The notes: generated by a model not told the origin, from the sequence alone. DNA of 64,000 bases from Endozoicomonas montiporae CL-33 (GCF_001583435.1 NZ_CP013251.1:3795215-3859214), one strand, 5' to 3'. Shown: positions 34,854 through 45,740, counted from the stretch's first letter. Made by a program: numbers and translations.

Positions 34854-35903
34854 ATGATGCTTACACACAGCCGGTCTACCCAGGCCCTGCTCACCATTGC
34901 GGCGGTGATCGTTATTCTTGCCGGTATACGCCTCGGCAGCGATATCATTTCACCTTTATTACTGGCTTACTTTATATCGATGATCCTGAATCCGGTCATT
35001 CATGGTCTGGAAAAGCTGTACCTGCCAAGAGCACTGGGCGTTCTGTTGATCATCTCCCTGCTGGTGCTTATTTTTGCTTCACTCGTAGGCGTTGTCGGTC
35101 ATGCTGCACAGGAGTTTTCCAGAGTTTTGCCGGGTTATCGCCAGGATCTGTTTGATATGATCACGCGCTTTCAGGGCTCGCTAGCGAAACGAAATATCAG
35201 TGTTGATTTCAGTACCCTCTTTAATACACTGGACTCCAAGTGGTTGTTTAACCTTGCTACCTCGTTCGTTTCACGCATGAGCAGTGCCACCAGCTATGCC
35301 GTGGTCATCATACTGACCGTTGTCTTCATGCTGTTCGAAGTACCACTACTACAGGGCAAGTTGCAGCGCGCACTGCCAGACCCCGGAAGGCAGATGCTGG
35401 ATGTTGAACGGTTTGTTTCCAGTGTGAACCGGTATGTCATTCTCAAATCGGTTCTCAGTGCCATTACCGGTATTCTGGTCACCCTCATGCTGCAGGTGAA
35501 AGGCGTTGAGTTTTATGTACTCGCCGGACTGGTGGCATTCTTTTTGAATTTCATCCCCAATATCGGTTCCATACTGGCCGCCATTCCGGGCATTCTGATC
35601 ACACTACTGCAAAAAGGCCCCGGTGATGCCGCCCTGATTGCCGCCGGTTATGCGGCTATCAATATGGTCATTGGCAATCTGATCGAGCCAAGAGTGTTGG
35701 GCAGGGGGCTGGGGTTATCTTCTCTGGTCGTATTCCTGTCTCTGATGCTCTGGGGCTGGCTACTGGGTCCTATTGGTATGCTGCTTTCGGTTCCCCTGAC
35801 CATGTGCATCAAAATATTGCTGGAATCATCCGACCACAAAGGTCTGGCCCAATTACTGGGAGCCGGAGATGAACTGGCCGATAGGGAATTAAATAAAGAC
35901 TAA
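34854..35903 (+). CDS. AI-2E family (PerM/TqsA-like) membrane protein
   Basis: A 349-residue protein with the arrangement of the AI-2E family: two N-terminal helices (LLTIAAVIVILAGI; PLLLAYFISMILNPVI), a long soluble loop (about residues 85-140) and C-terminal helices with FLNFIPNIGSILAAIPGI, LIEPRVLGRGLGLSSL and GPIGMLLSVPLT. Members export the quorum signal AI-2 or act as Na+/H+ antiporters, so the role here is open. The NUDIX gene follows after 29 bases. Confidence 0.88.
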   Translation: MMLTHSRSTQALLTIAAVIVILAGIRLGSDIISPLLLAYFISMILNPVIHGLEKLYLPRALGVLLIISLLVLIFASLVGVVGHAAQEFSRVLPGYRQDLFDMITRFQGSLAKRNISVDFSTLFNTLDSKWLFNLATSFVSRMSSATSYAVVIILTVVFMLFEVPLLQGKLQRALPDPGRQMLDVERFVSSVNRYVILKSVLSAITGILVTLMLQVKGVEFYVLAGLVAFFLNFIPNIGSILAAIPGILITLLQKGPGDAALIAAGYAAINMVIGNLIEPRVLGRGLGLSSLVVFLSLMLWGWLLGPIGMLLSVPLTMCIKILLESSDHKGLAQLLGAGDELADRELNKD

Positions 35904-35932
35904 TATTTATAATTTTTCACGAGGCACAGACT

Positions 35933-36565
35933 ATGCAGGATCATCCAAAACAACAATGGTTTGAATGGGTAGAGCAGCTGAGGGCCATTGCCCAGAATGG
36001 TCTGGCCTATGCCGACGGAGAATTTGATATTGAACGCTACCACCAGCTTCAGAGCATTGCCCACGACATGACGGCTTTGCTGAGTGGTGCCCCAAGGTCT
36101 AAAGTCGATCACTACTTTGTCGGAGAACACGGTTACGCCACGCCAAAGCTTGATATTCGGGCAGGCGTCTTTAAAGACGACAAGATTCTTCTGGTAAAAG
36201 AGCGTTCTGATGGCTGCTGGGCTATGCCCGGTGGCTGGGCAGATGTGTGTGAATCCCCCGCCCGAGGCGCCGAGCGGGAAACGCTGGAAGAGTCCGGTTA
36301 TATCGTTAAGGTTCGTAAGCTGGTTGCCGTCAGGGATACACAACGACACCCTTATCACCCACGCAATGCCTATCACTTACTGAAGATGTTGTTTCTCTGT
36401 GAACTGGAAGGCGGATCACCCAAAGAAAACATCGAGATTTCAGACATCGACTTTTTTGACGTGAAGCAGTTACCTTCTCTGTCACAGGGCAGAACCATTG
36501 CCGATGATGTTGCCCTGATGGTCAGGCACCGGAATCAACCGGATTTACCCACTGAATACGACTGA
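35933..36565 (+). CDS. NUDIX hydrolase with N-terminal Nudix_N domain
   Basis: A 210-residue protein. The N-terminal helical domain includes GLAYADGEFDIERYHQL, typical of the ADP-ribose/ADP-sugar pyrophosphatase-like group with a Nudix_N extension. The catalytic box GGWADVCESPARGAERETLEESGY is complete, with all Glu metal ligands. It should split a nucleoside diphosphate linked to another moiety in the cytoplasm; the substrate is not defined. It probably shares a transcript with the AI-2E-type gene upstream. Confidence 0.87.
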   Translation: MQDHPKQQWFEWVEQLRAIAQNGLAYADGEFDIERYHQLQSIAHDMTALLSGAPRSKVDHYFVGEHGYATPKLDIRAGVFKDDKILLVKERSDGCWAMPGGWADVCESPARGAERETLEESGYIVKVRKLVAVRDTQRHPYHPRNAYHLLKMLFLCELEGGSPKENIEISDIDFFDVKQLPSLSQGRTIADDVALMVRHRNQPDLPTEYD

Positions 36566-36611
36566 TGTTCAGTAGGTTATTTTTAAGAAGCTCTCAACCA
36601 GACGAAATCAG

Positions 36612-38051
36612 TCAGGCCGTACCACCGACGGTGATATCATCGATCTTCAGCGTTGGCTGGCCGACGCCAACCGGTACTGACTGACCATCCTTACCGCAAA
36701 CACCAATGCCGGTATCCAGTTCCAAGTTGTTACCAACCATGGACACCTGATTCATGACATCCGGACCATTGCCAATCAGCGTCGCGCCTTTCACCGGCGT
36801 TGTCACTTTACCGTTTTCGATGAGGTAGGCTTCACTGGTTGAGAAGACAAACTTGCCGGAAGTGATATCCACCTGACCACCGCCCATATTGCTGACATAA
36901 ATGCCACGATCCACACTGGCAATGATTTCATCAGGATCATGTGCACCTGCCAACATGTAGGTGTTGGTCATGCGTGGCATAGGCAGGTGTGAATAAGACT
37001 CCCGTCGTCCATTACCAGTCGGTGCAACCCCCATCAGGCGAGCGTTCAGTTTGTCCTGCATGTAACCTTTGAGGATACCGTTCTCAATCAACACGGTGCT
37101 TTCAGTGGGGACACCTTCGTCGTCCATATTCAGTGAACCACGACGACCGTCCAGAGTGCCGTCGTCAACAATGGTACACAATGGCGACGCTACCCGTTCA
37201 CCAATACGACCCGCGTAAGCAGAGCTGCCCTTACGATTAAAGTCGCCTTCAAGGCCGTGCCCTACCGCTTCGTGCAATAATACGCCTGACCAGCCAGCCG
37301 CCAGTACCACTGGCATACCGCCCGCCGGTGCCGGAACCGCTTCCAGATTCACCAGTGCCTGACGCACAGCCTCGCGGGCAAAGCCTTTGGCAGTACCATC
37401 CAACAAGAACTGCTGGTAATCGCCACGGCCACCACCACCGGCAGAACCTCGTTCAATACGTCCTTCGTGTTCGGCAATTACACTGACATTCAGACGAACC
37501 AGCGGTCGGATGTCACCCGCCAGAGTGCCATCCGATGCAGCCACCATCACCACTTCATGCACACCGGCCAGGCTGACGGTAACCTGCTTCACACGGCTGT
37601 CCATTTTACGGGCTTCCTGATCAACCGCTTTCAACAAAGCTACCTTGTCTTCCCGGGTCATGGAATCCAGCGGATTCTTTGTTGGATAAAGGGCAAGAGG
37701 CTGACTACGTCCCCAGGCCCGAACCTGCTTCTGCTGACCCTGTCGGGCGATGCTGCGAGCCGCACCGGCAGCCTGTTCCAGTGCAGGCACAACGATTTCG
37801 TTAGAATAGGCAAAGCCGGTTTTTTCCCCGCTGATGGCGCGCACACCCACGCCGCCATCAACGTTAAAGCTGCCCTCTTTAACAATGCTGTCTTCAAGCA
37901 CCCAGGCTTCATGGCGGGTTGACTGGAAGTAGAGATCAGCGGCATCGATATTATGACCCAGGATGCTGTCCAGTACTCTGGACAAATCTCCGGCTTCAAT
38001 ATTAGCGGGTGCCAGCAGATGATCCTGCGCCTGTGAAAGAATATCAGTCAT
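36612..38051 (-). CDS. tldD: TldD metalloprotease subunit
   Basis: A 479-residue protein of the TldD/PmbA family. The zinc site [16 protein letters not shown] is present, as are the N-terminal [21 protein letters not shown] block and the late [21 protein letters not shown] block. TldD pairs with TldE/PmbA (not in this window) to form a protease that processes peptide substrates such as microcin B17 and CcdA. Its place next to yhdP is conserved in gammaproteobacteria. The nitrilase-like gene often found between yhdP and tldD in Pseudomonas is absent here (106 bp gap). Confidence 0.95.
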   Translation of the reverse strand: MTDILSQAQDHLLAPANIEAGDLSRVLDSILGHNIDAADLYFQSTRHEAWVLEDSIVKEGSFNVDGGVGVRAISGEKTGFAYSNEIVVPALEQAAGAARSIARQGQQKQVRAWGRSQPLALYPTKNPLDSMTREDKVALLKAVDQEARKMDSRVKQVTVSLAGVHEVVMVAASDGTLAGDIRPLVRLNVSVIAEHEGRIERGSAGGGGRGDYQQFLLDGTAKGFAREAVRQALVNLEAVPAPAGGMPVVLAAGWSGVLLHEAVGHGLEGDFNRKGSSAYAGRIGERVASPLCTIVDDGTLDGRRGSLNMDDEGVPTESTVLIENGILKGYMQDKLNARLMGVAPTGNGRRESYSHLPMPRMTNTYMLAGAHDPDEIIASVDRGIYVSNMGGGQVDITSGKFVFSTSEAYLIENGKVTTPVKGATLIGNGPDVMNQVSMVGNNLELDTGIGVCGKDGQSVPVGVGQPTLKIDDITVGGTA

Positions 38052-38157
38052 AGATTACTCAGGCTGGTTATGAATAGGTTTTATAGTAAGTAGGTATACG
38101 GATGAAAACAATGATTTCAGACAGAATACCGGACATCATCATCCGGCATTTGTCGTT

Positions 38158-41100
38158 TTATTGACCGTTTGTGCCATTTTTTTGAGGATCACCGGAAAAC
38201 AGTTGATTCAGTGTAACCGAAGGCTCATCGAAGCTGCCGGTGATCCGGTAACGAATGCTGGCAAGCTGGTCAACCTGTCGCCCGACCAGCTTGTCGGCCA
38301 GATAGATAATCCCTGCCACCTGCGGCGCTGTGCCAAACAGCACGCTAAGAATAGGCAGGTTTGACGTTACCGGCAATGTCACCACCAGACTGAGATCCAT
38401 GACCTCATCACGGGTGTTCACCAGACCGTCCAGTTTAAAGTTAGACGACGGGCCTTCAACACTCAGAGGTTCTTCAAACGTAATAATGCCATTGTCAAAG
38501 TCCAGCTGTCCTTTCATGGTGTCAAAGCTGACACCGGATGAGTACAGATCGGAAAAATCGAGCCTGATCCGTCGTAGCAATGCTTCTGTATTGAAGATAC
38601 CAAACAGCTTCAAAGCGCCGGCACCACCATCCAGCTGTTTCAGGATGCCCTCCTTATGGCGCAGTTTTAACGTGCCATTGAGGGTATCCATGTTGACCCC
38701 GAGCGGTGAACCCTGCCAGTCCAGCGTGGTATCAATCCGGGTGTCCTTCGCTTCCACCATGACGGGCAGACCAAGAGATTCCTGCAATCTGTCAATGTGC
38801 TTACCTCTCAGCCCGCCCTGATAGCGGGTATGATGCTGATCATTCACATACTGCCAGTCCAGCGATCCGGTAAATCTCATGCCTTCAATGCCGGAATTGA
38901 TGTCACTGATCCGTTTGCCGCCGGGAACAGGCTGCATTATAAACGACAGGTCACCTAAATTTCGGTGCCCGATTTTCAGAGAATCGATTTTCACAATGGC
39001 AGAAGGCAGATCCCGGGGATCGATGTGTGCCAGCCAGTCTTCATCACCGTCAGCCTGATCATCATCCTTCTCTGGAGGTTCCGGCAGATGCAGACGGTTC
39101 ATATCCAGTGTAAAGGGCAGAGACGGACGACTCGGGATCAGCAGCTGTCCGTCTACAGGCTCGCTGTTTACGGTCACTTCCGTATAGTTCGACCCCAGTT
39201 TGACCCTGAGCATCAGATCTTTCAGAACATAATCGTCGTAAATCAGCCGGTCTATTTTGACATTGTCCATCTCTACCTGTGATAACAGCGTCAGCTCTTC
39301 TTCACCAGGCGGCTGTCCGTCAAAAACAGCGATCCACGGCTCAATATCCAGTTCCGGAACCGTACCTGATACCAGAATTTTACCGGGTTCCATGGACGGC
39401 AGGGCGCCATTTTTACCCAAATGGACAGCCGCTGCTTTGAAGTCATACTCGGGGTCAAACAAGAAGTGCGCCCGACCGACATCACCCAGCCGGACAAACA
39501 GTTCATTACGATCTCTGTAGACATTCTGCCTGATCGTCAGCAGCTTCTTGTCATCGGCAGCGACACCCAGCGGCGCCGGTAACTCAATTTCTATACCTTC
39601 AAGCTCACTACTGATGGAAACCTGTGCCTGAAGAGGGCCGGAGTCTTTCAGCACAAGGCTACCCGAATAATCCGACGCACCTTCCAGCAAGCTGAGGAAA
39701 TCCAGTTCCAGCCAGTTCTGCAATGCATCGGTGGCTACCCTGCCCTGCCAGTCCACCTGCATGGTCTCATGACCAAGATAATCGATGCTCGACGTGATGG
39801 AGCCCTGAATGGTATCCCCCAGAAAGCGCGCCTGCAGCTGTTCAGACTGCAAACCGTTTGCAGTGTCGTAAGCGAAGGCACCCTGAATCTGATCCAGTTC
39901 TATATTAGGCGTCTTACTTGCAAAAGAACCATTAGCGGTTTCAAGATCGACCTTAACCTCAACCTTCTCGACATCCTCAATGGGCAACACCAGACTGAGC
40001 TGGCCAGAAAAGTCACCGCCCATTGTCCAGCCTTTGGCAATGCCGCCAGAGTAATCCACCAGCGGTGTTTCAGTCAGCAACCGGACAATATCCTTACCCT
40101 GCCCTTTTACCTGACCATCAAGATGCAGCGTCAACAGCGGATCGTTCATATCAAGAGATACAGCGGCCTGCTCTAACAACGCACCAAACACCCGACCTTT
40201 ATCGGCGGCGATCTTTACATCATCGTTATCAACAGCTATGCGTCCTTTAAAACCGGTCACAACCGGCCAGTCCGGATCGTAGGCAAATTCACCGTTTTCA
40301 ACATCAAAGAACAGATTCCAGAGCAGAGGTTCTTCCACATTGCTGTCCAGCGGGCCTGCCATGCTGAAACCACCGTCGTGAATCGTTGCGTCGACAATGG
40401 CTTCTTCCAGCCAGTCGCTCAGGCTGTCTTCCAGAATATGCACCGGCAGATATTTCATTGCGTATCGGGCATCACCTTCTGCAATGGAGACATCAATATC
40501 CAGAAAATTGGGTTGATCCGACCTGCGTCCAAACGGTATATCCAGCAGCATAGTGGCATTCAGCCGCCCTTCATCACCGACAACCGCAATGTTATCGCTT
40601 TTCAAACGATAGATGTCGTCCACGACATCCCAGTAAAGCCGGGCTTTGGCCGTAGAGTAAACCCACTCATCACGAAACAGTTCAGGAAAGCCCAGTCTGA
40701 AATCTTCGGTGTCCAGATCGAAATAACCGCTCAGGGTATTCATGTGCAACCGGCCGGACACATTGCCGCCAGAGGGTGCACCTTCCCAGGCCCCTACGGC
40801 CACATTGTCCAATAATGCCCGGGTGACAATAGAGCCGTCAGCCAACGGATCTCTGTCTGGCAGATAACGAACGGTGATCTCTTTCAAAACGCCTGACGGG
40901 TCCAGTGTTCTCACCAGATCAGCAGTAAACCCGGGTAGCATTCCAGACTCCAGAGCCAGACGCTTCACCGGTGCCAGATCCAGCGTTTTAACCGCAAGGT
41001 TAATAACGGCTTCACCCTGATGCTGACCGCGCAGTTTGGTGTTATCAATGAATACCTTGTTTTCACCCAAAGCAATGCGGGTATTATTCAGTTCCGTATT

Positions 41101-42042
41101 CCAGTCCGAGACTACTTGTCCCTGACTGTATCCCAATACGCTAAAATCGGTTTCAACCGAGGTTGGAACGGTAGAAGCTTCACCACCCAGCGAGTAAAAC
41201 AGATCAGTCAGTGCCAGCTGTCCGTCAAACTGCCAGTGCCCGGTCTGGAAACGCCATTGACTGTCTGCGTTCAAATGAGCATCCAGCAAATACTGGCTAC
41301 AGTCGTCTACCAGCAGACACAGCCGGGAAAGGTCGGCATTGTTAATAGCCAGCGTGCCGGACCAGTTGGCATTCCAGCGATTCGTACCACTGCCATGAGA
41401 GGTAAAGTTGACGGAGCCATCACCCACCTGTAATAACCAGTCCAGATGCTTCTGCCCCGATTCTTCACTTAACAACAGATGACGGGTATCAAAAACCACC
41501 GGCTCCTGCCCTTCTGGCAGCAGCTCCAGCTGAATACTGGTCAGGTCAACATAGCCCTGCATACTCAGCCAGTGCAAAAAGCCCTGAATATCGAATGTTG
41601 GCGATGCCTGCCGGTCTTCATCCAGCTGCTTTATGCCAAACAGTGACCACCTTTTTTTGGCATCGCCTTCCAGCACCACACTGATGGCATTGGCTTCCAG
41701 ATGGTCAACAATCGGGGTGAAGCTCAACAGGGTAGAAAGTGTATTCAGTTCCACATCCAGCCGATCCACCAGAAACGCAGGACGCTCCGCTTCATGCCCC
41801 TGCAGGCTTAAGCCGCGCAGGGTCAGGGTCGGGTTAATCCCATCCCACTCCGGTTCCAATACATCAATAACAAAATCGGTGTCCAGCTGATCATTCAGAT
41901 AACTCACCACCCGCTCGTGAAACAGGGGCAGCAGACTGAAACTGACACGCACACCCAGCAATAGCAGAGCCAGCAACAGCAGGCTCGCCAAGGTCAGCTT
42001 GAAACTCCAGCGTAAAGCACGTTTAAGACGGGGTAGCATCAA
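38158..42042 (-). CDS. yhdP: YhdP family AsmA-like envelope protein
   Basis: A 1294-residue protein, the usual size for YhdP (TIGR02099). One N-terminal transmembrane helix (LTLASLLLLALLLLGVRVSF) is followed by a very long periplasmic beta-rich domain and a C-terminal AsmA-like block (SGVSFDTMKGQLDFDNGII; LVVTLPVTSNLPILSVLFG). YhdP, with TamB and YdbH, is thought to form a bridge carrying phospholipids to the outer membrane. The gene lies between rng and tldD as in other gammaproteobacteria. Confidence 0.93.
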   Translation of the reverse strand: MMLPRLKRALRWSFKLTLASLLLLALLLLGVRVSFSLLPLFHERVVSYLNDQLDTDFVIDVLEPEWDGINPTLTLRGLSLQGHEAERPAFLVDRLDVELNTLSTLLSFTPIVDHLEANAISVVLEGDAKKRWSLFGIKQLDEDRQASPTFDIQGFLHWLSMQGYVDLTSIQLELLPEGQEPVVFDTRHLLLSEESGQKHLDWLLQVGDGSVNFTSHGSGTNRWNANWSGTLAINNADLSRLCLLVDDCSQYLLDAHLNADSQWRFQTGHWQFDGQLALTDLFYSLGGEASTVPTSVETDFSVLGYSQGQVVSDWNTELNNTRIALGENKVFIDNTKLRGQHQGEAVINLAVKTLDLAPVKRLALESGMLPGFTADLVRTLDPSGVLKEITVRYLPDRDPLADGSIVTRALLDNVAVGAWEGAPSGGNVSGRLHMNTLSGYFDLDTEDFRLGFPELFRDEWVYSTAKARLYWDVVDDIYRLKSDNIAVVGDEGRLNATMLLDIPFGRRSDQPNFLDIDVSIAEGDARYAMKYLPVHILEDSLSDWLEEAIVDATIHDGGFSMAGPLDSNVEEPLLWNLFFDVENGEFAYDPDWPVVTGFKGRIAVDNDDVKIAADKGRVFGALLEQAAVSLDMNDPLLTLHLDGQVKGQGKDIVRLLTETPLVDYSGGIAKGWTMGGDFSGQLSLVLPIEDVEKVEVKVDLETANGSFASKTPNIELDQIQGAFAYDTANGLQSEQLQARFLGDTIQGSITSSIDYLGHETMQVDWQGRVATDALQNWLELDFLSLLEGASDYSGSLVLKDSGPLQAQVSISSELEGIEIELPAPLGVAADDKKLLTIRQNVYRDRNELFVRLGDVGRAHFLFDPEYDFKAAAVHLGKNGALPSMEPGKILVSGTVPELDIEPWIAVFDGQPPGEEELTLLSQVEMDNVKIDRLIYDDYVLKDLMLRVKLGSNYTEVTVNSEPVDGQLLIPSRPSLPFTLDMNRLHLPEPPEKDDDQADGDEDWLAHIDPRDLPSAIVKIDSLKIGHRNLGDLSFIMQPVPGGKRISDINSGIEGMRFTGSLDWQYVNDQHHTRYQGGLRGKHIDRLQESLGLPVMVEAKDTRIDTTLDWQGSPLGVNMDTLNGTLKLRHKEGILKQLDGGAGALKLFGIFNTEALLRRIRLDFSDLYSSGVSFDTMKGQLDFDNGIITFEEPLSVEGPSSNFKLDGLVNTRDEVMDLSLVVTLPVTSNLPILSVLFGTAPQVAGIIYLADKLVGRQVDQLASIRYRITGSFDEPSVTLNQLFSGDPQKNGTNGQ

Positions 42043-42146
42043 CTATAAAACCTATAGCTGCTCATTCTTTGCATTTCTCTCACACATTCATTTCCACAAC
42101 AGGGGACATTTAAAGAAAACGTCCCCGACGCTGCTTTATTAATCAA

Positions 42147-43619
42147 TCAGACAAGAATGACGTCAAACTGTTCCTGACTGTACATAGGCTCAACCTGAAA
42201 GCGTATCGTTTTCTCAATAAACTCTTCAAGGTCAGCCACATTACTGGACTCTTCATCCAGCAGGCGATCCACTACCTTTTCTGATGCCAGTACGGTGTAG
42301 CTTTTACTGTCGTAAGCACGAACCGCGCGGAGAATTTCCCTGAACACTTCGTAACACACCGTTTCTGCCGTTTTCAGGCTGCCTTTGCCCTCGCAGGTGG
42401 TGCAGGTTTCACACAGTACATTTTCCAGAGACTCACGGGTGCGCTTGCGGGTCATTTCCACCAGCCCCAGCTCACTGACACCGGTAATATTGGTTTTGGC
42501 GTGATCTTTTTCCAATGACTTCTCAAAGGTACGCTGCACCTGACGCTGGTGCTCCTGATCGTCCATATCGATAAAGTCGATGATGATGATCCCGCCCAGG
42601 TTCCGCAAACGCAGTTGGCGGGCAATGGCAACCGACGCTTCCAGATTGGTTTTGAAAATCGTCTCTTCCAGATTACGATGACCGACAAAAGCACCCGTGT
42701 TGACGTCAATCGTGGTCATTGCTTCTGTCTGGTCAATAATCAGATAACCGCCGGACTTGAGCTGCACTTTGCGACTCAGCGCCTTGTTGATTTCATCCTC
42801 AACCCCAAACAGATCGAAAATAGGGCGTTCGCCCGGATAATATTCAACCCGTCCATCCACCTGGGGTACCAGTTTTTTCACAAACTTGGAGACTTTGGTG
42901 AAGGTTTCCTTGGAATCAATCCGGATTTTTTCAATATCAGGGTCTACCAGATCTCGCATGGTGCGAAGGTATAACGGCAGGTCTTCGTAGATAGCAGCAG
43001 GCGCACGGTTTTCCTTGATGGTTTCCAGAGTGGTGTCCCACAAGCGGTGCAGAAACTGGATATCCGCCATCACTTCCGTTTCGCCAATGCCTTCAGCGGC
43101 AGTGCGCAGAATGAAACCGCCTTTGTCCTGACAACCTTCCTGCTCAATGCACTTTTCTACCAGCTGTCGCAGACGTTCACGTTCATCAGCGTCTTCAATA
43201 CGCAGGGAAATACCCACATGATTGTTCTGGGGCATGAGCACCAGATAACGGGCCGGAATGGAAATATGGGTGGTCAGCCGGGCACCTTTGGTGCCCAGAG
43301 GGTCTTTGGTCACCTGCACCACCAGCGACTGCCCTTCATGCACCAGCTCGCCGATGGGGCGTTCAACCTGCTCATCAGTCTTTTCGCTGTTACGCGGGGC
43401 GATTTCACTGGCATGAATAAACGCAGCGCGCTCCAGACCAATATCAACAAAAGCTGCCTGCATGCCAGGAAGCACCCTGACTACCTTGCCTTTGTAGATA
43501 TTGCCTACAATTCCACGGCTTCGGGCTCGCTCAATATAGATTTCCTGAAGGACTCCATTTTCTACCAACGCCACTCGTGATTCCATCGGCGTGATATTCA
43601 TCAGAATTTCTTCGCTCAT
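42147..43619 (-). CDS. rng: ribonuclease G
   Basis: A protein of 490 residues from ATG 43619, which follows AGGGGAAGGGA; the longer open frame to 43679 lacks support. The S1 domain is near the start (GNIYKGKVVRVLPGMQAAFVDIG). The catalytic DNase-like domain has DVNTGAFVG and IIIIDFIDMDD with the metal-binding Asp residues, and the zinc-link CETCTTCEGKG joins the dimer. The length fits RNase G and lacks the long C-terminal tail of RNase E. It matures 16S rRNA 5' ends and turns over some mRNAs. Its order between maf and yhdP is conserved. Confidence 0.95.
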   Translation of the reverse strand: MSEEILMNITPMESRVALVENGVLQEIYIERARSRGIVGNIYKGKVVRVLPGMQAAFVDIGLERAAFIHASEIAPRNSEKTDEQVERPIGELVHEGQSLVVQVTKDPLGTKGARLTTHISIPARYLVLMPQNNHVGISLRIEDADERERLRQLVEKCIEQEGCQDKGGFILRTAAEGIGETEVMADIQFLHRLWDTTLETIKENRAPAAIYEDLPLYLRTMRDLVDPDIEKIRIDSKETFTKVSKFVKKLVPQVDGRVEYYPGERPIFDLFGVEDEINKALSRKVQLKSGGYLIIDQTEAMTTIDVNTGAFVGHRNLEETIFKTNLEASVAIARQLRLRNLGGIIIIDFIDMDDQEHQRQVQRTFEKSLEKDHAKTNITGVSELGLVEMTRKRTRESLENVLCETCTTCEGKGSLKTAETVCYEVFREILRAVRAYDSKSYTVLASEKVVDRLLDEESSNVADLEEFIEKTIRFQVEPMYSQEQFDVILV

Positions 43620-43699
43620 TCCCTTCCCCTTAAGCTGGCATATTTGTGCACATCCAACGCTGCACCGATACCAGAACAATCAAAACCAATAAAAAAACA

Positions 43700-44287
43700 T
43701 TACAGGGAATGCCAGGGAGTGATACCAAATTCGCTTAAAACGTCTGCGGTTTCCTGTAGTGGAAGCCCTACTACACCGGAATAGCTGCCCCGAATCGATT
43801 CAACCAGAATGGCTCCGTAACCCTGAATGCCATAGGCACCCGCCTTGTCAGAAGGCTCACCGGTGGCGACATAGGCTTCGGCACGTGCCCGGTCAAAAGG
43901 TGTCATCTGCACCTGCGTGGTAGAAAGTCGAACGATGGTCTTATGCCCATTGGTTACCGCTATGGCCGTCATCACTGCGTGACAGTTTCCACTTAACGAC
44001 AACAGCATATCACAGGCCTGTTCAGGATTATCGGGTTTACCGAGTATTTTCGATCCCATGACAACGGATGTGTCGGCTGAAAGTAGTGGCATTTCCGGTA
44101 AATCACGAGCCTTCATGACGGTCCAGCCAGCCTGTGCTTTCTCCTTTGCCATACGACAGACATAATCCTCAGGAGATTCATCCACCTCAGGGATTTCATC
44201 AATTTCACACACCAGCTGCTGAAACGGAATACCGATCTGTTTCAGCAATTCCTGCCGTCGTGGGGATTGGGAAGCCAGATAAATCAT
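43700..44287 (-). CDS. maf: Maf-family nucleotide pyrophosphatase (YhdE type)
   Basis: A 195-residue protein with SQSPRRQELLKQIGIPF at the N-terminus, then LSADTSVVMGSKILGKP with the catalytic Asp and SDKAGAYGIQGYGA. These mark the dTTP/UTP pyrophosphatase branch of Maf proteins, which clean the nucleotide pool or affect septum formation. The gene lies between mreD and rng, as expected, with an 80-base gap to rng. Confidence 0.93.
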   Translation of the reverse strand: MIYLASQSPRRQELLKQIGIPFQQLVCEIDEIPEVDESPEDYVCRMAKEKAQAGWTVMKARDLPEMPLLSADTSVVMGSKILGKPDNPEQACDMLLSLSGNCHAVMTAIAVTNGHKTIVRLSTTQVQMTPFDRARAEAYVATGEPSDKAGAYGIQGYGAILVESIRGSYSGVVGLPLQETADVLSEFGITPWHSL

Positions 44288-44337
44288 ACGCTCACTCTAC
44301 CAGATAGCTCTTTAAATAACGCGGTCAAATAACTCGG

Positions 44338-44826
44338 TCAGATAACACGAAAGTAGCGCCGCAAAAACCTTAGCACTCCGGACACCCAGGGCCATAAAGC
44401 CGCACTACTGACGGATGGCAGTAAATACCATAAGGAAGGGGTCGTGCCACCCAGCAGGGCGCGCATCCACAGATTGAGCATCTGATAAAGACCAATTATG
44501 ACAAACACCATAAAGGCTTGTTGCCACCAGGGGAACATGCGCAGACGCCGGTGCAAACCCAGTACCACCACCGCTACCAGTAACAATCCCATGGAACTCT
44601 GGCCGAAATACGTCCCGAGGAAAACATCCAGAATAATTCCCGTTAAAAACGCGAACAGCAAACCAAACCGTTCCGGCAACGCCATGATCCAGTACAGGAT
44701 GACCATGGGAATCCATGCCGGTCGTGCAATCGACAACCAGGCGGGCATCGGCAAAATACTCAAGACATAAGCCACCAGCAGGCTGACCCACACAACCCAG
44801 TGGGCATTCGCTCTTTGTACGCTCAT
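44338..44826 (-). CDS. mreD: rod shape-determining protein MreD
   Basis: A 162-residue inner-membrane protein with about five hydrophobic segments. Blocks such as PAWIPMVILYWIMALPERFGLLFAFLTG and DVFLGTYFGQSSMGLLLVAVV are typical of MreD. It is part of the elongasome that directs cylindrical wall growth. The start overlaps the mreC stop by 4 bases (ATGA), which indicates translational coupling. Confidence 0.93.
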   Translation of the reverse strand: MSVQRANAHWVVWVSLLVAYVLSILPMPAWLSIARPAWIPMVILYWIMALPERFGLLFAFLTGIILDVFLGTYFGQSSMGLLLVAVVVLGLHRRLRMFPWWQQAFMVFVIIGLYQMLNLWMRALLGGTTPSLWYLLPSVSSAALWPWVSGVLRFLRRYFRVI

Positions 44827-45740
44827 GACGCCTCTCCCTGTCCATCAGCGGCCTGTTCTTGCGACTCTTCACTGCTATTGCCGGTCTCGTCATCCACCGG
44901 CAGATCCAGTATGGACTTGTGAGGGGTTCGGAATACCAGCAGAACAAAACGGCTGCGGTTAACTTCTGCCAGCAGCTGAATTTCCACATTGGAGAACGCA
45001 TCGCCGGGATGATGAACCACCTTGCGAACCTTGCCGAGCGGGTAACCGGCAGGATAGCGCTGCCCCAGACCGGAGCTGGTTAACAAGTCACCTTCCCGTA
45101 TATCTGCCGTATCGGGAATATGCATCAGCTCCATGGAATCCGGCAGTCCGGTGCCTGCTGCCACAGCACGATAACCGGTGCGATTGACCTGCACGGGTAC
45201 TCGACTGGAGTTATCCGTCACCAGAACAACCCGGCTGCTCAGAGGTGTGACTTCAACCACTTGTCCCATAACACCATGGGCATCAACAATAGCCTGCCCT
45301 TCAAACACTCCGTTCAAAGAACCCTTGTTGATGGTCACAATATGCCTGAAAGGATCGGGGTCTACACCAACAATCTCTGCCACCAGCACCTGTTCATCCA
45401 CCAGTTCCGAAGAGTTCAACAACTCACGCAGACGAATATTCTGAGCTGTCAGGCTGGCCAGCTTCTGAACTTTCTGTTCCAGAATCAGGTTTTTTGCTTT
45501 CAGACGAGCATTGTCTTCCATCAGATCACTGCGGGATGTCACAAACTCATCGGCAACACCCCAGATTCTGGTGGGGATGTCTGCAAGAAACTGCACCGGC
45601 GTTGCAGCCGCCGTCATCCAGTTACGGACAACGGATAAATAATTAAAACTATGGTCAACAAACAAAAGCCCCAGAGACAGGAGCGTCAGCAGAACAAAAC
45701 GTGTTGCCAGTGACTGTTGTTGACTGAATATCGGTTTGAT
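44823..45740 (-). CDS. mreC: rod shape-determining protein MreC, apparently starting at ATC
   Basis: The protein has 305 residues with a transmembrane helix near the N-terminus, a coiled coil (about residues 60-105) and beta-barrel domains (VVGVDPDPFRHIVTINKG; GDLLTSSGLGQRYPAGYPLGKV). It anchors MreB and the wall synthases in the periplasm. The frame has no NTG codon between an upstream TGA and TTG 45665, which lies inside the transmembrane helix. Codon ATC at 45738-45740 has AGGAG exactly 7 bases upstream and opens the sequence (I)KPIFSQQQSL, matching the E. coli start MKPIFSRGPSL. ATC therefore appears to be the start; an ATG-to-ATC change or a sequencing error is the alternative. Confidence 0.9.
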   Translation of the reverse strand: MKPIFSQQQSLATRFVLLTLLSLGLLFVDHSFNYLSVVRNWMTAAATPVQFLADIPTRIWGVADEFVTSRSDLMEDNARLKAKNLILEQKVQKLASLTAQNIRLRELLNSSELVDEQVLVAEIVGVDPDPFRHIVTINKGSLNGVFEGQAIVDAHGVMGQVVEVTPLSSRVVLVTDNSSRVPVQVNRTGYRAVAAGTGLPDSMELMHIPDTADIREGDLLTSSGLGQRYPAGYPLGKVRKVVHHPGDAFSNVEIQLLAEVNRSRFVLLVFRTPHKSILDLPVDDETGNSSEESQEQAADGQGEAS